This document shows, one piece after another, positions 27,336 to 35,426 of a stretch of 64,000 bases of DNA. A model generated the notes under the pieces. It saw only the letters and a program-made list of their open reading frames with translations. It was not told the DNA's origin and made no database searches. The stretch's first letter is position 1, and each line of letters starts with the position of its first letter. This stretch comes from Ornithinimicrobium humiphilum. Its GTDB lineage: Bacteria > Actinomycetota > Actinomycetes > Actinomycetales > Dermatophilaceae. A program made the position numbers and the translations under genes. Location of the stretch: NCBI RefSeq assembly GCF_006716885.1, contig NZ_VFPU01000001.1:682001-746000 (forward strand). The letters are read 5' to 3'.

Positions 27336-28252
27336 AGGTCCAACCTCGTGATCCGGCGGATGAGGTAGAAGCCCAGCGCCATGAGCAGGCCGCCGACGAC
27401 GAGCGCGGCCTGGCCGACGATGTGCTGCGTCATGCGCTCGATGGTCCCCGGCATGATCAGGTTGAGGATGAGGAGCAGGCCGACGCCCATCGCCATGATG
27501 GCGTAGCCGGTGGCGACGGCCTGGGTGATGACCGAGCGGACCTCGCGCTTGGTCTCCTTGCGGTCGTCGAGCATGTAGGAGATGTCGCGCAGCGCCGCGA
27601 CGAGCGAGCCGCCGGACCGGGAGGCGATGACCAGCGTGCTCATGAGCACCTTGACCTCGCGGGAGGGCAGCCGCTCCTCGACCTGGAGCATGGCCTCCTC
27701 GAGGGAGGCGCCGAAGCGGACGGCGGTGTTGATGCGACCGATCTCGCTGCGGGCCGGCTCGCCCATCTCCCGCTCCGCGACGGCCCACGCGGTGCGGATC
27801 GACAGGCCGGCGTTGGTGGCGTTGGACAGCACCCGGGCGAGGTCGGGGATCTGGTCGACGAAGCGGTCGCGGTAGCGGTTGCGCTGCCGCTTGATCCACC
27901 AGCGGACGGCGAACCAGCCGGCGAGCAGACCCAGCACCGCGAAGATCGGGGCGACGTAGGTCCACAGCAGCCACGGCACCACCAGGCTGAGCCCGATGGC
28001 GACCATCATCACGGTGCCGACCGGGTAGTTGAGGCCCGCGGTGCTCAGCTCGCGCTTGAGCCGACGACCGATGGAGGTGTTCTGGAGGCGGTGCTCGATG
28101 TCCTTCCACAGCCCGGCACCCGTCGGGCCGTGCGAGGCCAGCACCTGGCGGCCGACCTGGGACTGCGCCCGGGCGTTGCTGAGGAAGGCCTGGACGGCCC
28201 CCAGCCCGAGCAGCAGGGACAGCACGACCCCGCCGAAGATCGCCAGGACCAT
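27332..28252 (-). CDS. tadB: Tad pilus inner-membrane platform protein TadB
   Basis: 306 residues. N-terminal helix (2-23), two helices at about 80-115, the F domain with DQIPDLARVLSNATNAGLSIRTAW, and two C-terminal helices (about 250-300). The ATG overlaps the cpaF stop by one base (TGATG). It pairs with TadC as the two-part platform of Tad systems. Confidence 0.92.
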   Translation of the reverse strand: MVLAIFGGVVLSLLLGLGAVQAFLSNARAQSQVGRQVLASHGPTGAGLWKDIEHRLQNTSIGRRLKRELSTAGLNYPVGTVMMVAIGLSLVVPWLLWTYVAPIFAVLGLLAGWFAVRWWIKRQRNRYRDRFVDQIPDLARVLSNATNAGLSIRTAWAVAEREMGEPARSEIGRINTAVRFGASLEEAMLQVEERLPSREVKVLMSTLVIASRSGGSLVAALRDISYMLDDRKETKREVRSVITQAVATGYAIMAMGVGLLLILNLIMPGTIERMTQHIVGQAALVVGGLLMALGFYLIRRITRLDL

Positions 28253-29598
28253 CAGCCGACCGGGGGCTCGGGGGCGGAGGCGAACTCGACGGGCGCCTGC
28301 TCGCCCCGGGACTTCAGCCGGGTGTGCAGGGTGTCCGAGAGCTGGTAGCGGACGAAGCCGTGCTCCTCGCTGAGGTCGTCCCAGGCCATGATCGGCCGCA
28401 GGATGAAGTCCTCGCGGCGGCGCGAGACGACCTGGGCCACCTCGGTGATGCGCCGCTGACCGTCGGCGGACCGGGTCAGCTGCACGACGATGTCGACCGC
28501 CGAGTTGACCTGGTCGCGCAGGGCCGAGAAGGGCACCTCGACGTCGCTCATCGTCGCCAGGGTCTCCAGGCGGGAGAGGGCGTCGTCGGCGGTGTTGGCG
28601 TGGACCGTCGCCAGCGAGCCCTCGTGGCCGGTGTTCATGGCCTGGAGCATGTCGAGCGCCTCGCCGCCGCGGACCTCACCGACGATGATGCGGTCGGGCC
28701 GCATACGCAGGGAGTTGCGGACCAGGTCGCGGATGGTGACCTGGCCCTTGCCGTCGACGTTGGGGGGCCGGGTCTCCAGGCGCACCACGTGCTCCTGGGA
28801 GAGCGAGAGCTCGGCGGCGTCCTCGATGGTGACGATGCGCTCCCGCTCGGGGATGAACGCGCTCAGCGCGTTGAGCATCGTCGTCTTTCCCGAGGCCGTG
28901 CCGCCGGAGACGATGATGTTGAGCCGGGCCCGCACGCAGGAGGCGAGCAGGTCGGCGGTCGGCCGGTCGAGCGTGCCGCGGTTGAGCAGCTCGGACATGC
29001 CGTAGGCCTTGGGGAAGAGCCGGATGGTCACCGTAGGCCCGTTGAGGGCCAGGGGCGGCAGGATGACGTTGACACGGGCGCCCCGGGGGAGCCGCTCGTC
29101 GGCGGGCAGCCGGGCGTCCACCATCGGGCTCGACTCGTCGACGCGACGGTTGACCGTCGAGACGATGCGGTCGATGGTCTGCAGCAGCTGCGCCTCGGAG
29201 GTGAAGCCGGAGCTGATCTGCTCGACCTTGCCGAAGCGCTCGATGTAGACGGTGTCGTGCCCGTTGATCATCACCTCGCTGACGCTCTCGTCGCCGAGGA
29301 GCGGCTCGAGCACGCCGAGCCCGACGGCCTCGTTGATGACCGTGGTCACCAGGGCGGTGCGCTCGCGGTTGGCGAGGATGATGCCCTCGCGGGAGATGAG
29401 GTGGGTCAGGATGCGCTCGAGACGCAGCTTGCGCTGGTCGTTGTCGAGGAGCGCCAGCTCCTGCAGGTCGACCTCGTCGAGGAGGAGCTGCTTGAAGCGG
29501 CGGACCTGCGAGGCCTCGCCCGCGGTCACCGTGCTGTCGGCCCCGGCGGCGACGGAGCCGACCTGCCGTCCGAAGTTGGATCCGAAGCTGCGGCTCAC
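28252..29598 (-). CDS. cpaF: Tad pilus assembly ATPase CpaF/TadA
   Basis: 448 residues. A secretion ATPase of the VirB11-like family that powers pilin assembly. Walker A is GGTASGKTT (232-240); IEDAAEL and [25 protein letters not shown] (Walker B and His box) follow. The N-terminal part is a helical domain with [10 protein letters not shown]. The start is GTG 29598, overlapping the tadE stop by four bases; in-frame ATGs upstream lie inside tadE. Confidence 0.96.
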   Translation of the reverse strand: MSRSFGSNFGRQVGSVAAGADSTVTAGEASQVRRFKQLLLDEVDLQELALLDNDQRKLRLERILTHLISREGIILANRERTALVTTVINEAVGLGVLEPLLGDESVSEVMINGHDTVYIERFGKVEQISSGFTSEAQLLQTIDRIVSTVNRRVDESSPMVDARLPADERLPRGARVNVILPPLALNGPTVTIRLFPKAYGMSELLNRGTLDRPTADLLASCVRARLNIIVSGGTASGKTTMLNALSAFIPERERIVTIEDAAELSLSQEHVVRLETRPPNVDGKGQVTIRDLVRNSLRMRPDRIIVGEVRGGEALDMLQAMNTGHEGSLATVHANTADDALSRLETLATMSDVEVPFSALRDQVNSAVDIVVQLTRSADGQRRITEVAQVVSRRREDFILRPIMAWDDLSEEHGFVRYQLSDTLHTRLKSRGEQAPVEFASAPEPPVG

Positions 29599-29927
29599 GG
29601 GACGTACGCCGCCTTCGTCGCGACCGGGCCGTCGAGCCACGGGATGACCGTGGGGGCCCGCAGGGACACCTCCACGCCGTCGGGGTGGGTCCGGATCATG
29701 ACGACGTCCAGTCCGCCCGGGGTCGAGCGCTCCGCGGCCGCGCTCGGCGACTGCCCGAGCGACATGGCCCGGGCGGCGTCCCACGCCACCCGTCCAGCCG
29801 CCTGGCCGGCGTAGATGGCGCTGAACAGGTGCAGGCACAGGGCCATGACGATCACGACGAGGGTGGTCACGGCGAGCACCTCGAGGGAGGCCTGGCCGCG
29901 CTCGCGCCGGGGGAGGAGGGTGCTCAC
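29595..29927 (-). CDS. TadE-like pseudopilin
   Basis: 110 residues from GTG 29927. The leader RRERG-QASLE shows a canonical prepilin peptidase site (Gly11 at -1, Glu16 at +5), then one helix (about 17-40), then GRVAWDAARAMSLG and a small extracellular domain. GTGA overlaps at both ends couple it to the genes before and after. TadE-type proteins prime or stabilise Flp pili. Confidence 0.88.
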   Translation of the reverse strand: MSTLLPRRERGQASLEVLAVTTLVVIVMALCLHLFSAIYAGQAAGRVAWDAARAMSLGQSPSAAAERSTPGGLDVVMIRTHPDGVEVSLRAPTVIPWLDGPVATKAAYVP

Positions 29928-31501
29928 CCGCGCGGCTCCTTCGTGACGCCGCGGCTCACGTCGACCGGTGCGGTGGACGTGCCGGAGCCGACGGGGGCGA
30001 TCTTGATGCGCACCTCGACCTGCCCCCCGGCGGTCTCGACCTTCATGTTGCCGTGGACGCCGGAGGGCACGGCCTCGCGCGCGGCCTGGACGACCTTGCT
30101 GCTCGGGCTCCCGAGGCTGGCCTCCCGGGCCGCGGCGTTGGCGGCGTGACCGGCCCAGACGAAGCTCAGGCCCATCCCGACCAGCTGCCAGAGCAGGAGC
30201 ATGATCGCGACGGTGACGGGCAGGACGCCGACGGTCTCGAGCGAGACCTGGCCGGACTCCGCCCCGGCGGCCGCCGGCGTGCCGACCGGCTCCTTCCGGG
30301 CCCGGCGGCCGAGCGCCATACGGCGTGACGAGGCGGCGGGCTCGGCCGGTGCCGGCACGACGCCCGTCTCCGTGACCATGGCGTCGAGCGCCTTCCACCA
30401 GGCTTTGGGGGCGTTGTGCGAGGGCGTGCGGGTGTTGACCGCGCTCTCCAGCCCGCGCCCGAGCTCGGGGACGAGCACTTCCAGGCGGCGACCCAGGACG
30501 AGGCGGTCGATGGTGCTCTGCTGGATCTCGGAGTCGCGGGAGTAGCGGTTGACGAGCACCGCGAGGTCGCCCGACCCGCGCACGCCCAGCTCCATCCAGG
30601 CCTGCGACTGGCGCCGGGCGGCACGCAGCGACGGCACGTCGGTGGTGACGACCTGCACGACGTGGTCGGACATCTCGACCGCGGCCGCCTGCGCGGGCGT
30701 GACGTTGCTGCCCGCGTCGACGAGCACGACGTCGTACATCTGCCGCAGCTGGGAGAGGATCGAGCGGATCGCCGTGGCGGTCACCACGTCGGCGTCGCGG
30801 ACGTCGATCGGGGCGGGCAGGATGTGCAGCCCGCTCTCGTGCACGGCCACCGTGTCGCGGACCACGCGGTCGGTGATGTCGTCGGCGATCTTGGCCAGGT
30901 CGACGATCGAGACCCGGTAGCTGAGGTCGACGTAGCTGGGGATGTCGCCCTTCTCCAGGTCGAGGTCCACCAGGCAGACCTGCTTGGCGCGGTCCTGCTG
31001 GGCCAGGCGCCAGGCGGTGTGCACGGTGAGGATGGTCGTGCCGACCCCGCCCTTGCTGCCGGCGAAGGTGACGACGCCGCCCTGGACCTCGGTGTGCTGG
31101 CTGCCCCCGCTGAGCACCTCCTGCATCCGCTCGCCCCACTCGGAGGCGCGCACCAGGGCGTCGTTGACCTCGGCGAGGACGAACGGGTAGGCGAGCACGC
31201 CCCGGGCCCCGACCTCGAGCGCGAGGGCGAGCGAGTCGTCGTCGCCGGCACGGGTGGCCAGCAGGACGGGCAGCGCGGGCCGGCGCACCGAGAGGTCGTG
31301 GGTGACCCGGGAGATCGGGCCCGGCGGCAGGTGGCGGTCGATGACCAGCACGTCCGGGTTGTGGTTGAGGACGGCGGGGACCAGCTCCTGCGTGCTCTCC
31401 GACACGTGGACGATCTCGAAGTCCTCGAGGGCCTCGATCCGCGAGAGCAGGTCGGTGGTCAGTGTCTGGTCGGCGATGCCGAGGACGAGACGCTTCTTCA
31501 C
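29924..31501 (-). CDS. TadZ/CpaE ATPase fused to a TadE-like pseudopilin
   Basis: 525 residues from GTG 31501. Residues 1-120 form a receiver-like domain with D55 kept. Residues 140-365 form a MinD/ParA-like ATPase with deviant Walker A GSKGGVGTT (148-156) and the CpaE-typical DLEKGDIPSYVDL. After a linker (380-414) comes a second full module: ESG-QVSLE, with Gly417 at -1 and Glu422 at +5, one helix (426-448), NAAAREASLG and a short extracellular domain. Normally these are two genes. The peptidase cut would free the cytosolic ATPase from the membrane pseudopilin. GTGA overlaps at both ends argue against a sequencing error. Confidence 0.88.
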   Translation of the reverse strand: MKKRLVLGIADQTLTTDLLSRIEALEDFEIVHVSESTQELVPAVLNHNPDVLVIDRHLPPGPISRVTHDLSVRRPALPVLLATRAGDDDSLALALEVGARGVLAYPFVLAEVNDALVRASEWGERMQEVLSGGSQHTEVQGGVVTFAGSKGGVGTTILTVHTAWRLAQQDRAKQVCLVDLDLEKGDIPSYVDLSYRVSIVDLAKIADDITDRVVRDTVAVHESGLHILPAPIDVRDADVVTATAIRSILSQLRQMYDVVLVDAGSNVTPAQAAAVEMSDHVVQVVTTDVPSLRAARRQSQAWMELGVRGSGDLAVLVNRYSRDSEIQQSTIDRLVLGRRLEVLVPELGRGLESAVNTRTPSHNAPKAWWKALDAMVTETGVVPAPAEPAASSRRMALGRRARKEPVGTPAAAGAESGQVSLETVGVLPVTVAIMLLLWQLVGMGLSFVWAGHAANAAAREASLGSPSSKVVQAAREAVPSGVHGNMKVETAGGQVEVRIKIAPVGSGTSTAPVDVSRGVTKEPRG

Positions 31502-32226
31502 GGCCGGAACCCCTCTTCGATGATGGCCTCGCCACCGAGCTCCTCGGCGTCGAACTGGTTGACCTCGCCCTCACGGTCCTGCGTCGTCCCGGCCGGAAGA
31601 CCGATGAGGCGGACCTGCTCGGCGAAGGTGCTGGCGTAGGTGACGGCCAGCGCGTCCTGGGGGACGAGCGCGAGCGTGACGGGGACGACGTCCTGGATGG
31701 CGCCCGTCTCGCGCTGCTCGACCTGCTGGGTGCCGCCGACGCTGACGACCCGGACGTTGCGGACGAGGATCCGCGACTGGTTGGCCAGCCCGGGCACGTC
31801 GGAGAAGACGGAGTAGACGTCGACCCGGTCGCCCGGGCGGACCCGGCCGGCGATGCCGGTCACGGCGTCGACGTTGATGGCGACCTCGCGCTCGTTGGGG
31901 TTGAGGTCGCTCGGCGGCACCAGGATGTCCATCGTGACCCGGGAGCCGGCCGAGAGCGGCACCGCGATCGTGCGCCCCTCGATGTCCTGGACGGTGAGGC
32001 GGGAGGCCTCGTCGGTCCACTGCGCGGGCACCGACACCGCCTCGACGCGGTCGGCCGTCAGCTGGGAGAAGGCGTTGAGGTCCTCGGTCGCCTGGTAGAC
32101 GGTGACCATGGGCCCCACCCGGCGGTTGACGCTGTCCACGTAGGAGGCGACCCCGAAGAAGACGGCGATGGCCAGCCCCACGGACAGGACCATCAGCAGC
32201 ACGCCTCGACGTTGGCGGGGGTTCAT
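31498..32226 (-). CDS. cpaB: Tad pilus protein CpaB/RcpC (SAF domain)
   Basis: 242 residues. One N-terminal membrane helix (about 9-28), then a SAF domain with AVPLSAGSRVTMDILVPP and the RcpC/CpaB beta domain containing VTGIAGRVRPGDRVDVYSVF. In Gram-negatives it contacts the secretin; here, with no outer membrane, it may bind cell wall. ATGA/GTGA overlaps join it to its neighbours. Confidence 0.9.
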   Translation of the reverse strand: MNPRQRRGVLLMVLSVGLAIAVFFGVASYVDSVNRRVGPMVTVYQATEDLNAFSQLTADRVEAVSVPAQWTDEASRLTVQDIEGRTIAVPLSAGSRVTMDILVPPSDLNPNEREVAINVDAVTGIAGRVRPGDRVDVYSVFSDVPGLANQSRILVRNVRVVSVGGTQQVEQRETGAIQDVVPVTLALVPQDALAVTYASTFAEQVRLIGLPAGTTQDREGEVNQFDAEELGGEAIIEEGFRP

Positions 32227-33107
32227 GCGTGGTCTCCTTGGGCGGTCAGCTGGGGCACCGGACCCCGGGGCGTCGGGGCCTCGCCCCACTGGGCGTGGCA
32301 GAACGGGCAGTAGTCGAGGACGGTGCTGCCGCAGCTGTCGCAGCGGCGCAGCGCGTCGTCCGGCTCGGGGAGGGGGTCGTCGACGGCCCAGCGGGGAGCC
32401 GCGAACTCGAAGCTGCGCTGGCGGCCCACGAGCACCTTGGTGCCGGGGGGCACGTCCCGGTCGCGCAGCTGCTCGCGGACCCCGACGGTGCGCAGGGCCT
32501 GCCCGGGGGTCTCGGCGATCTCGCCGCTGAGGTAGACGGCCCGGGCGCCGGAGAGGCGCTGGGACCACAGCTCGGCGCCAGCGCGGTCCACCGCGACGGG
32601 GCCGGCACCGGAGGCGACGTAGCCGTCCTTGGCCCACGTGGACCGGACGACGTCCCACCAGGAGACCCGGGCGCCGTTCAGCCGGCCGGGGCGGCGCACC
32701 CACGCGCCGCTCTCGGTCAGGCGCAGCAACCGGTCGACCTCGCGGGCGGCACGGCCCGGCTCCAGGTCGAGGGCGTTGACGTGCTCGGCGACGAGGGCGC
32801 TCGCCAGCGGCAGCCGGTCGGTGACGAGGACGGCGTAGTGGCGGGTCGCGTCGTGCGCCCTCAGCAGCGTCGCGAGGCGGCGCATGGCGGGCAGCCACGA
32901 GGGCCGGCACACGAAGAGCGTGTGGGTGGCGTCGGCGGGGAAACGGGGACCGGTAGCATCCTCGACGACCGGTCCGGAGCCGGCGGCGACCGCGGCCTCG
33001 GAGGTCGCCGGAGCGACGAGGCGGTCCAGCATGGTGACCGCGTCGTCGGTGACCGACGGCACGTCCCACAGCGGATCCGCGCCGCACACGACTGCGACGA
33101 AGTTCAC
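32223..33107 (-). CDS. Tad-operon protein of unknown function with C-terminal zinc ribbon
   Basis: 294 residues from GTG 33107, supported by GGGAGGG five bases upstream; in-frame codons before it are not conserved-looking. The first 240 residues have no motif I know. The C terminus carries CDSCGST...CPFCHAQ, a CxxC-x7-CxxC zinc ribbon. There is no signal peptide or membrane helix, so it is cytosolic. It begins the run of overlapping Tad genes (ATGA overlap with cpaB), so it probably has a pilus-specific role. Family unknown. Confidence 0.7.
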   Translation of the reverse strand: MNFVAVVCGADPLWDVPSVTDDAVTMLDRLVAPATSEAAVAAGSGPVVEDATGPRFPADATHTLFVCRPSWLPAMRRLATLLRAHDATRHYAVLVTDRLPLASALVAEHVNALDLEPGRAAREVDRLLRLTESGAWVRRPGRLNGARVSWWDVVRSTWAKDGYVASGAGPVAVDRAGAELWSQRLSGARAVYLSGEIAETPGQALRTVGVREQLRDRDVPPGTKVLVGRQRSFEFAAPRWAVDDPLPEPDDALRRCDSCGSTVLDYCPFCHAQWGEAPTPRGPVPQLTAQGDHA

Positions 33108-33153
33108 GGATTCCCTCCCATTTCCCTCCGGCAACGTACGGGGCTGTTCGACC

Positions 33154-33549
33154 TCAAGCAAGTTCACCCACCATCGACGAGCGCCGCGGGCGGGACCGCC
33201 GCGCGACGAGGATCGCGACCACGGCCAGGGTCGGTCCGAGCAGCCACGGGGCGGTCGCGAGGACCGTCTCGAGGGCGCTCGCACCCCGGCTGACCACGAG
33301 GTATGCGGTGACCGCGGCGAGCAGGACGGGCAGCGGCAGGAAGCGCCGCAGCAGCCGTCCCGGCTCGGCGTCCAGGCTCCGGCCGACCCAGGCCGTCGCG
33401 GCCGTCGCGGCGGCGGTCGTCACGGTCGTCGCGCCGGCGACGGCCACGACGTCCTGGGCGCCGCTCGAGAGGATCGTCGCGGCGAGCAGGCGCCCGAGCG
33501 CCCACAGGACCGCGCCGTGCAGGACGGCGGTGAGCAGGTCACGCCTCAC
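33154..33549 (-). CDS. Small membrane protein
   Basis: 131 residues from GTG 33549. Four hydrophobic segments (about 5-28, 34-54, 68-88, 98-116) with a basic C terminus. It overlaps the upstream gene by 11 bp and ends 46 bp before the zinc-ribbon gene. No family recognised; a membrane partner of the neighbouring secreted proteins is possible. Confidence 0.65.
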   Translation of the reverse strand: MRRDLLTAVLHGAVLWALGRLLAATILSSGAQDVVAVAGATTVTTAAATAATAWVGRSLDAEPGRLLRRFLPLPVLLAAVTAYLVVSRGASALETVLATAPWLLGPTLAVVAILVARRSRPRRSSMVGELA

Positions 33550-34027
33550 GACGCACCTCCATCGACGCGAGGAAGGAACGACGCAGCGACGGGCTCCAGC
33601 CCTCCGATCCGGTGACCAGGCACACGGCCGTGGCGCCGGCGAGGGTCGCGGCCAGCGCGACCCCGGTGCGGACCGGCTCGGTGGTGCTCCGGATCGACCA
33701 GACGCGGTAGGCGTCCGCCCCGGCGACGCCCTGCGGGGGCGTGCCGGTCACGGACCAGGGCACGATGCCGGTGGCCTCGGGACGCACGGCCGCGGTGAGC
33801 GCGAGCTCCGGGGTGGGGGCGGCGGTGCGACCGCGGATGAGGATCTGCATACCCTGCTCGCCCTCGGCCGCCCAGTCCCAGCCGTCGGGCGTGGTGCTCG
33901 GGGCGGCCCCGGTGGGCAGCACGAAGGTGAGCAGGCCGACACGCAGCCGCTGGTCGGTCGTCGCGGCGGAGGTCGTGGTGAGTGCGGCGGCGGCGGTGAG
34001 CAGCAGCGACCGGCGGGAGACCTGCAT
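33539..34027 (-). CDS. Exported protein with Tat-type signal (cassette A, gene 2)
   Basis: 162 residues. The N terminus has a twin-arginine-like signal (SRRSLLL at 4-10) and a hydrophobic stretch to about residue 24. The mature part is a single small domain ending VCLVTGSEGWSPSLRRSFLASMEV. Its layout parallels the 214-residue lipoprotein at 36788 on the other strand, suggesting the same DcrB/PsbP-like fold; this is by-eye similarity only. The ATG overlaps the stop of the upstream gene (TGATG). Confidence 0.65.
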   Translation of the reverse strand: MQVSRRSLLLTAAAALTTTSAATTDQRLRVGLLTFVLPTGAAPSTTPDGWDWAAEGEQGMQILIRGRTAAPTPELALTAAVRPEATGIVPWSVTGTPPQGVAGADAYRVWSIRSTTEPVRTGVALAATLAGATAVCLVTGSEGWSPSLRRSFLASMEVRREA

Positions 34028-35241
34028 CAGCACTGCACCCCCACCGCGGTCCGGTCGCCGCCCGAGGGCTGGGCGCGCACGAGCGTGGTCTCCGAGCGCG
34101 TCCCCGGCAGCTCGCCGTAGGGGCGGCGGTCGAGGAACATCTGCGTGCGCACCACGTCGACGTAGCTCTCCGGGTCGGTGCCGGTGCGCAGCTCGCTCGC
34201 GACGGTGCCTGCGGCAGCCACGAGCCGGTCCAGCTCGCTCGAGCCGGTCTGGTCGCCGGCGGCGAGGAAGTCGAGGTCGAGGCGGGCGCCCTGCTCGGTG
34301 GCGAGCCAGGCCTCGAACGCCTTGTGGTCGCCGTCCGCGAGCGGGAGGTAGAGGTGGAGGGTGCGGACGCCGTCGCCCTCGGCCCAGGCCCAGGTGCCGA
34401 CGAGCTCGGTCGCCCGGCCCAGCTCGTTGCGGCCCCAGCGCAGGACGCCGGCGGCCTCGGAGCCGTCCGGGGCGGTGCCCGCGGAGTCGACGGTCGTGTA
34501 GGTGATCGACGCACGCGTGTCGTCGAGGAGGTAGGCGGTGTCGCCGGTGAGGCGCACCGTGCCCGGCGCGCCGTCGGCGGGGCGCCCGGAGCTCTGCGCG
34601 GACTCCTCGAGCGTGCCCACGGCCGCCCAGGCGCTGGGGGTGAGGACGGCCTCGGTCCGACGCCGTGCGTCCTCCGGCAGCAGGGCCGCGACCGCCGAGA
34701 CCTGCTGGTCGAGCAGCGCGTGCCGCTGCTGGAGGGCCGCGACGAACTCGCGCTCGCCCTCGCCGTCGGGGAAGGTCCACTGTGCCTGCTGCGGCAGCTG
34801 CACCCCGGGGAGCAGGACGGTGGTCGGCCACTCGGCGGCCGACCAGGCCTCGCTCGCGCCGGCCTCCGGCAGCTCGGGCACCGCGACGACGCGGATGGTG
34901 CCGTCGCGGCCCACCCAGCGCTCGAGCTCGCCGCCGCCGGGGAAGCGGATGCGCTGGCGCTCCACGGTGGGGACCATGCGCTCGGTCACCTGGTCGACCT
35001 CGCACAGCGGCACGGCACGCAGGTCGGGGGCGGGCGGCTCGTAGAGACGGGCGACGCAGTCGGTGACGCCCAGGCTGACGACGCGGCAGCCGCCGGCGAT
35101 CGCGGCCTGCTGCCAGCCCGAGGGCAGCAGCGTGACCCCGGCGACCACGGCGAGCGAGGCCGCCATGACGGTCACGGCGCGGTCGGATCGAGCCCGCCAG
35201 CGCTGGCGTCGGCGCACCCGGTCGATATCGCGCACGGTCAT
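34027..35241 (-). CDS. Membrane-anchored secreted protein (cassette A, gene 1)
   Basis: 404 residues. Basic N terminus, one helix (about 23-40), then a long extracellular region ending in a terminal Cys (GVQC). The ATG has AGGAGGGG nearby. Features line up in order with the pilin-like protein at 35427: an LP/TP turn after the helix, C...DCVA, a Cys followed by GRDGTIRVVAVPE, the block VRTLHLYLPL...WLATE, and a C-terminal Cys. It lacks the pilin peptidase site. I infer a diverged paralog. Function unknown; the position points to the pilus surface or its control. Confidence 0.7.
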   Translation of the reverse strand: MTVRDIDRVRRRQRWRARSDRAVTVMAASLAVVAGVTLLPSGWQQAAIAGGCRVVSLGVTDCVARLYEPPAPDLRAVPLCEVDQVTERMVPTVERQRIRFPGGGELERWVGRDGTIRVVAVPELPEAGASEAWSAAEWPTTVLLPGVQLPQQAQWTFPDGEGEREFVAALQQRHALLDQQVSAVAALLPEDARRRTEAVLTPSAWAAVGTLEESAQSSGRPADGAPGTVRLTGDTAYLLDDTRASITYTTVDSAGTAPDGSEAAGVLRWGRNELGRATELVGTWAWAEGDGVRTLHLYLPLADGDHKAFEAWLATEQGARLDLDFLAAGDQTGSSELDRLVAAAGTVASELRTGTDPESYVDVVRTQMFLDRRPYGELPGTRSETTLVRAQPSGGDRTAVGVQC

Positions 35242-35291
35242 GGTTCCCCTCCTCTCTGCCGTCCTGCTGGGTCCCCCTGCATGCCCAGACT

Positions 35292-35344
35292 ATGGGCGGT
35301 TCACGCCCATTCCCGTGGGCCTGCAATGGGCCCCTGGGCCCAAC
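35292..35344. promoter_or_regulatory. Divergent promoter region with GGGCCC and ATGGGC repeats
   Basis: Between the divergent cassettes (185 bp) lie an inverted repeat ATGGGCG-gttca-CGCCCAT (35292-35310), then GGGCCC (35328-35333) and CCTGGGCCCAAC (35333-35344). The last 12-mer is shared with the flp upstream region. This is a candidate operator for a common regulator, perhaps the response regulator of the Tad operon. Confidence 0.4.
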
Positions 35345-35426
35345 CTGGGCGGCCGTAGGGTCGCTGTGGGGTCCCGCCGCCGGCGCGGACGAGCAGTGCT
35401 GGAGCAGTGGTGGGGAGGAGCGAACG

